From contig DASVZA010000036.1 of assembly GCA_036391875.1 (NCBI GenBank), positions 7,866-71,865 on the forward strand: a DNA stretch of 64,000 nucleotides, read 5' to 3'. The translations under genes and the position numbers were made by a program. Positions 60,587 to 64,000 of the stretch are shown in pieces. The notes beneath the pieces were generated by a model, which saw only the letters and a program-made list of their open reading frames with translations, was not told the DNA's origin and did not search any database. The DNA is from Parasulfuritortus sp036391875 (GTDB lineage Bacteria > Pseudomonadota > Gammaproteobacteria > Burkholderiales > Thiobacillaceae). Position 1 is the first letter of the stretch. Each line of letters begins with the position of its first letter.

Positions 60587-61045
60587 CTAGGCGAGCGCCT
60601 TGGCGGCTTCGTGGATGGCGGCCCGGATGCGCACGTAGGTGGCGCAGCGGCACAGGTTGCCGGACATGGCGCTGTCGATGTCGGCGTCGGTCGGCTTGCG
60701 GTTCTGGCTCAGCAGCGCGATCGCGCTCATCATCTGGCCGGACTGGCAGTAGCCGCACTGGACCACGTCCAGCTTGCGCCAGGCGTCCTGCACGGCCTTG
60801 CCGACCCGCTCGGCGTCGATCGCCTCGATGGTGGTGATCCGGTGTCCGGCCACGGCCGACACCGGGGTGACGCAGGCCCGGATCGGCGTACCGTCGAGGT
60901 GGACGGTGCAGGCGCCGCACTGGGCGATGCCGCAGCCGTACTTGGTGCCGGTCAGGCGCAGGGTGTCGCGCAGCACCCACAACAAGGGGGTGTCGGGGCT
61001 GACGTCGAGCCGATGCGTCTTGCCGTTCACATTGAGCTGGATCAT
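60587..61045 (-). CDS. 2Fe-2S subunit of the molybdenum hydroxylase (IorA-like)
   Basis: A 152-residue subunit with two [2Fe-2S] sites: a plant-ferredoxin type (YGCGIAQCGACTVHLDG, ACVTPV) and the C-terminal helical type (QCGYCQSGQMMSAIAL, GNLCRCATY). It accepts electrons from the large subunit. The ATG at 61045 has GAGGAGAA upstream. First gene of the four-gene unit 2Fe-2S - large subunit - XdhC - MocA. Confidence 0.95.
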   Translation of the reverse strand: MIQLNVNGKTHRLDVSPDTPLLWVLRDTLRLTGTKYGCGIAQCGACTVHLDGTPIRACVTPVSAVAGHRITTIEAIDAERVGKAVQDAWRKLDVVQCGYCQSGQMMSAIALLSQNRKPTDADIDSAMSGNLCRCATYVRIRAAIHEAAKALA

Positions 61046-61353
61046 GGGTGTTCTCCTCGTTCTTGATGTCGGTCGCAACGGTCATGGCCGTCGATTCTCG
61101 TAATCCGGCGCAGCGGCTTGCCGCACTGCAGCCGCGTCCGCCGGGACAGGCGGTGCCGCAGGTTGATTTTAGACACAAATCGAAAATGTTGGTTCGAGCC
61201 GCCGTCTGCCCGACCGTTCGCGCACTTCCGCCGACAACGATACCACTCCGGCAGACCATCCGGCATGGCGGGCTTGGCCGGCGTCGCGGCATTGCCTAAT
61301 CGGCGCCGTTACGCATAAGCTCCGCCCGCATATCGATCCGCGAGAGGCGCCAC
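61046..61353. other. Divergent intergenic region
   Basis: The 308 bases between the molybdenum-hydroxylase operon and the divergent thiol-dioxygenase gene show no supported gene. Both promoters should lie here, but no clear -35/-10 pair or operator was recognised by eye. Confidence 0.5.
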
Positions 61354-61926
61354 ATGACCAGCCACGACCTGCCGGTTCCATTGCAACGATTCATTCAAGG
61401 CGTCGCCGACCTGATCGAGGCCGAACGAGAGGAAGCCGTCCTTCTGCCGAAAGCGGGGGAACTCATGCACGCCCTGGTGGCGCAAGACGACTGGCTGGCC
61501 CCGGCCCATGCCTGCAGCCACCCCCAGCACTACCGGCAGTATCTGCTGTACGCGGACCCGCTCGACCGCTTTTCGGTGGTCAGCTTCGTCTGGGGACCCG
61601 GCCAGAGCACGCCGATCCACGATCACACCGTCTGGGGCGTCATCGGCGTGCTGCGCGGCGCCGAATTCGCGCAGAACTACGCGATCGGCCCGGACGGCAC
61701 AATCGTCGCGGCGGCCGAGGAGATCCGGCTGCTCCCGGGCGACATCGGCTTCGTCTCGCCCGCCATCGGCGACGTGCACCGGGTCCGGAACGCATTCGAC
61801 GACCGGGTCTCGATCAGCATCCACGCCTATGGCGGCAACATCGGCAAGATCCGGCGCCATGTATTTCCGGCCGATGGCGGCGCCCGCAAGGAATTCGTCT
61901 CCGGCTACTCCAACTCGACACCCTGA
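61354..61926 (+). CDS. Cysteine dioxygenase-type thiol dioxygenase
   Basis: A 190-residue cupin iron enzyme that oxidises a thiol (cysteine or 3-mercaptopropionate) to the sulfinate. Iron ligands are the HxH of PIHDHTVWGV and the later His in GDVHRV. The region SVVSFVWGPGQSTPIHDH is typical of the bacterial CDO family. A GAGAGG ribosome site precedes the ATG. Substrate specificity (cysteine or mercaptopropionate) cannot be decided from visible motifs. Confidence 0.9.
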   Translation: MTSHDLPVPLQRFIQGVADLIEAEREEAVLLPKAGELMHALVAQDDWLAPAHACSHPQHYRQYLLYADPLDRFSVVSFVWGPGQSTPIHDHTVWGVIGVLRGAEFAQNYAIGPDGTIVAAAEEIRLLPGDIGFVSPAIGDVHRVRNAFDDRVSISIHAYGGNIGKIRRHVFPADGGARKEFVSGYSNSTP

Positions 61927-61962
61927 GTCAGGTCACTTGCCGCCGGACTGGCGACAGCGGGA

Positions 61963-62442
61963 TCAGTCGGCCCGCCAATGACCCGACTTGCCGCCCTGCT
62001 TCTCGACCACCCGGACGTTCTCGATGGTCATGCCGCGATCGACCGCCTTGCACATGTCGTAGACGGTGAGCAGGCCGACCGACACGCCGGTCAGCGCCTC
62101 CATTTCCACTCCGGTGCGGCCGACGGTCTCCGCCGTCACTTCGCAGTGCACGCCGGGCAGGTCCGGATCGAGCCGGAATTCTGCGCCGACCCGGGTCAGG
62201 GCCAGGGGATGGCAGAGCGGAATCAGTTCGCCGGTGCGCTTGGTGGCCTGGATGGCGGCGATGCGGGCGATGCCGATGACGTCGCCCTTGCCGGCGCGGC
62301 CTTCGGCGATCAGGGCATAGGTCTCCGGCTTCATCCGGATCCGGCCGGCGGCGCGGGCGACGCGGTGGGTTTCGGACTTCTCGTGGACGTCGACCATGGC
62401 GGCCTGGCCGGCGGCGTCGAAATGGGTCAGTTCGCCGCTCAT
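61963..62442 (-). CDS. moaC: Cyclic pyranopterin monophosphate synthase MoaC
   Basis: Converts 3',8-cH2GTP to cPMP in molybdenum cofactor synthesis. The 159-residue protein has AAMVDVHEKSETHRVARAAG, ATKRTGELIPLCHPL and the catalytic MEALTGVSVGLLTVYDMCKAVDRGM. The ATG overlaps the moaE stop (ATGA), with AAGGAC upstream. Last gene of the moaA-mogA-moaD-moaE-moaC unit. Confidence 0.97.
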   Translation of the reverse strand: MSGELTHFDAAGQAAMVDVHEKSETHRVARAAGRIRMKPETYALIAEGRAGKGDVIGIARIAAIQATKRTGELIPLCHPLALTRVGAEFRLDPDLPGVHCEVTAETVGRTGVEMEALTGVSVGLLTVYDMCKAVDRGMTIENVRVVEKQGGKSGHWRAD

Positions 62443-62909
62443 GTCGGGTCCTTCTGCCAACGTTGCGCGGCACGGTCGTCCTTGTCACGGGCATCCACCC
62501 AACGCGTGCCGCCTCCGGCGGTCGCCTCCTGCTTCCAGAACGGCGCCTCGGTCTTGAGGAAATCCATGATGGCCTGGGCCGCTTCGAAGGCCGCCTCGCG
62601 GTGCGCCGATGCGACCTGGACCAGGACGATCTGGTCGGCCAGATCGAGCGGCCCGATCCGGTGCACGATGCGCACGCTGTGCAGATCCCAGCGGGCCAGG
62701 GCCCGTTCGCCGATCTCGGTGAGCACTTTTTCGGTCATTCCGGGATAGTGCTCCAGGGTCAGCTTGTCGATCGCGTTGCCGTCGCAATGGTCGCGCACCC
62801 GGCCGACGAACTGCACGATCGCGCCGACCGCGGCATCGCCGGCCAGGCGGCCGTATTCCTCGGCCAGATCGAAATCGGCCGCCTGTACCGAAACGCTCAC
62901 CTTATCCAT
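62439..62909 (-). CDS. moaE: Molybdopterin synthase catalytic subunit MoaE
   Basis: Transfers sulfur from MoaD thiocarboxylate to cPMP. The 156-residue protein has GAIVQFVGRVRDHCDG, LTLEHYPGMTEK, RIVHRIGPLDLAD and the catalytic lysine region FLKTEAPFWKQE. The gene order moaD-moaE-moaC with minimal gaps indicates one operon. Confidence 0.97.
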   Translation of the reverse strand: MDKVSVSVQAADFDLAEEYGRLAGDAAVGAIVQFVGRVRDHCDGNAIDKLTLEHYPGMTEKVLTEIGERALARWDLHSVRIVHRIGPLDLADQIVLVQVASAHREAAFEAAQAIMDFLKTEAPFWKQEATAGGGTRWVDARDKDDRAAQRWQKDPT

Positions 62910-62910
62910 T

Positions 62911-63159
62911 TCAACCCCCGGTTACCGGCGGAAAGATGGCGACTTCGGAGTCGGCCTTGATCGGCGCGCCTTCGGCGACCACCTCCTGGTCGACCGCGAC
63001 CCGATAGGCGCGGCCCTCGGCCAATTCATCGGCCCACACGCCCCCGCGTTCGCGCAAGACCGTGAGCAAGCCGGCTACGCTCGCCGCCGGCGGCGCCGGG
63101 AGAAACTCCTCGCTGCGGCCGAACACCTCGCGCAGGCGTCCGAAATAGAGTATCTGCAT
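62911..63159 (-). CDS. moaD: Molybdopterin synthase sulfur carrier subunit MoaD
   Basis: An 82-residue ubiquitin-like sulfur carrier ending in the required Gly-Gly (FPPVTGG). The start ILYFGRLREVFG and the EVAIFPPV region are typical. The ATG at 63159 was chosen; the longer reading frame overlaps mogA out of frame. It ends one base before moaE begins. Confidence 0.96.
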   Translation of the reverse strand: MQILYFGRLREVFGRSEEFLPAPPAASVAGLLTVLRERGGVWADELAEGRAYRVAVDQEVVAEGAPIKADSEVAIFPPVTGG

Positions 63160-63170
63160 GATGTCGCCTT

Positions 63171-63725
63171 TCATTCCTTCGGCGGTTTGAGCGCCGACTT
63201 GGGCCGGAAGGCCTGGATCGACTCCGGCCGGGTCTCGATGTAGGGCGCGCCGATCAGGTCCAGGCAATAAGGCACGGCGGCGAAGATGCCATCCAGGGTC
63301 TCCTTGATCGCCTTGGGCTGGCCAGGCAGGTTCAGGATCAGGGCGCGACCGCGGACGACGCCGACCTGGCGCGACAGGATGGCGGTCGGCACATATTTCA
63401 GGCTGATCCGGCGCATCTCCTCGCCGAAGCCGGGCATGACCTTGTCGGCCACCGCCAGGGTGGCTTCGGGCGTGACGTCGCGCGGCGCCGGGCCGGTGCC
63501 GCCGGTGGTCAGGATCAGATGGCAGCCGGCCTGGTCGGCCAACTCGCGCAGACAAGCCTCGATGGCCGGCTGCTCGTCCGGGATCAAGCGGGTCTCGCGC
63601 GTCCATGGAGTGGTCAGCGCGGCATCGAACCACTCGATCAGGCCGGGGATGCCCTTGTCCTCGTAGACCCCCTGGCTGGCCCGGTCGCTGACCGAGACCA
63701 AGCCGATTTTCAATTGTTCCTGCAT
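63171..63725 (-). CDS. mogA: Molybdopterin adenylyltransferase MogA
   Basis: Adenylates molybdopterin before molybdenum insertion. The 184-residue protein has IGLVSVSDRASQGVYEDKGIP, LILTTGGTGPAPRDVTPEAT and GRALILNLPGQPKAIKETL, the MogA/MoaB signatures. It lies 11 bases before moaD. Confidence 0.96.
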   Translation of the reverse strand: MQEQLKIGLVSVSDRASQGVYEDKGIPGLIEWFDAALTTPWTRETRLIPDEQPAIEACLRELADQAGCHLILTTGGTGPAPRDVTPEATLAVADKVMPGFGEEMRRISLKYVPTAILSRQVGVVRGRALILNLPGQPKAIKETLDGIFAAVPYCLDLIGAPYIETRPESIQAFRPKSALKPPKE

Positions 63726-63787
63726 GTTCGATTCCTTGCCGGAAAGGTTGTTCCCACATAGGCGGGGACCCAGTTTGAACGGGCTGG

Positions 63788-63807
63788 ATTCCCGCCTGCG
63801 CGGGAAT
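63788..63807. repeat. Perfect dRS3-like 20-bp inverted repeat
   Basis: ATTCCCGCCTGCGCGGGAAT fits ATTCCC-n8-GGGAAT exactly. It is in the spacer between moaA and mogA. A degenerate copy in the opposite orientation is at 6385-6404. The surrounding GCTGGATTCCC...GAATGAC context is also typical of interspersed proteobacterial repeats. Confidence 0.7.
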
Positions 63808-63859
63808 GACGATCTATTGCGAGAGGATAGTGCAAACGCCGGAGCCGCGCCGGTCCTTT

Positions 63860-64000
63860 TCAGCCGCCGGTGCGCGACATGACCCGCACCAGGCGGTCGG
63901 GCGCCTCTCGGAATTCGTGCCGCTCCGGCTTGCGGGCGATGGCGGCGCGGATCTGGTCGGCCAGTTCCGGGTCGCTGATGCCGGCCCGCAGCAGCGCGCG
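63860..64000 (-). CDS. moaA: GTP 3',8-cyclase MoaA, C-terminal fragment (runs off the window)
   Basis: Only the last 46 codons are inside the window; the gene continues past 64000. The tail reads IRAAIARKPERHEF and ends in the Gly-Gly (MSRTGG) required by MoaA for catalysis. The position upstream of mogA-moaD-moaE-moaC supports the call. The first radical-SAM step of Moco synthesis would be encoded here. The identity rests on a short tail and context only. Confidence 0.72.
   Translation of the reverse strand, partial: RALLRAGISDPELADQIRAAIARKPERHEFREAPDRLVRVMSRTGG

Noticed and set aside
58183..60837. 884-codon plus-strand reading frame over the molybdenum hydroxylase
   Set aside because: Antisense shadow; Ala/Gly/Arg-rich with no recognisable domain.
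1..64000. tRNA, rRNA, CRISPR array, prophage or insertion sequence
   Set aside because: No cloverleaf-like stretch, repeat-spacer array, transposase or phage structural gene was seen by reading; a dedicated search was not possible.

Overview
ORGANISM. This is about 64 kb of densely coding, GC-rich chromosomal DNA with many 1-11 bp gene overlaps. The gene set fits a respiratory betaproteobacterium: FimV-like protein, MutL with an endonuclease motif, DUF6776-bactofilin-M23 operon, cspA next to an extended infA, cyoABCDE quinol oxidase, cytochrome c-type NO reductase, and an HdrC-like iron-sulfur protein as in sulfur oxidisers. The lineage is inferred from gene content only. I saw no phage, insertion sequence, CRISPR array, rRNA or tRNA. 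|| LAYOUT. 0-8 kb: glgB, a coupled methyltransferase, pgi, HDOD, SirB2-like, WYL and HIRAN genes. 8-14 kb: MarR regulator, Pal-like lipoprotein, acetate transporter, xseA, FimV-like protein, second HDOD protein. 14-20 kb: miaA, an S24-like gene and mutL on the minus strand; a DUF6776-bactofilin-M23 envelope operon; an orphan HicA-like gene. 20-30 kb: an exopolysaccharide locus (nucleotide-sugar dehydrogenase, glmS, SDR epimerase/decarboxylase, GT2 synthase, TPR/beta-barrel exporter, CE4 deacetylase, GH10-like hydrolase). 30-38.2 kb: a nitric-oxide island (norCB, nnrS, two further NnrS-like membrane proteins, hemerythrin, two DUF2249 genes, a 36-residue membrane peptide) marked by five FNR/DNR/NnrR-type palindromes. 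38.2-45 kb: two unknown proteins, cspA, infA, ZIP transporter, zinc-ribbon protein, cytochrome c peroxidase, GST, aminotransferase. 45-50 kb: cyoABCDE. 50-53.5 kb: ada - 2OG oxygenase - alkB - alkA. 53.6-56.7 kb: glycine-zipper protein, orphan HdrC, ArsR/AHSA1 pair. 56.8-64 kb: a molybdenum hydroxylase with XdhC and MocA, a thiol dioxygenase, and moaA(partial)-mogA-moaD-moaE-moaC. || HOW THE GENES WORK TOGETHER. The 20-30 kb locus reads as a complete synthase-dependent exopolysaccharide pathway. GlmS, the dehydrogenase and the SDR enzyme supply an amino/uronic sugar nucleotide, the GT2 enzyme polymerises it, the TPR/porin exports it, and separate CE4 and GH10-like proteins could modify and cut it. 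The GH10-like enzyme keeps both catalytic glutamates but has lost the asparagine that normally contacts the sugar 2-hydroxyl, which suggests an amino-sugar substrate. In the NO island the boxes lie about 57-90 bp upstream of translation starts on both strands, so norCB, nnrS, the hemerythrin/DUF2249 operon and unnamed membrane proteins probably form one NO/low-oxygen regulon. The Moco genes at the right end would supply cofactor for the molybdenum hydroxylase beside them.
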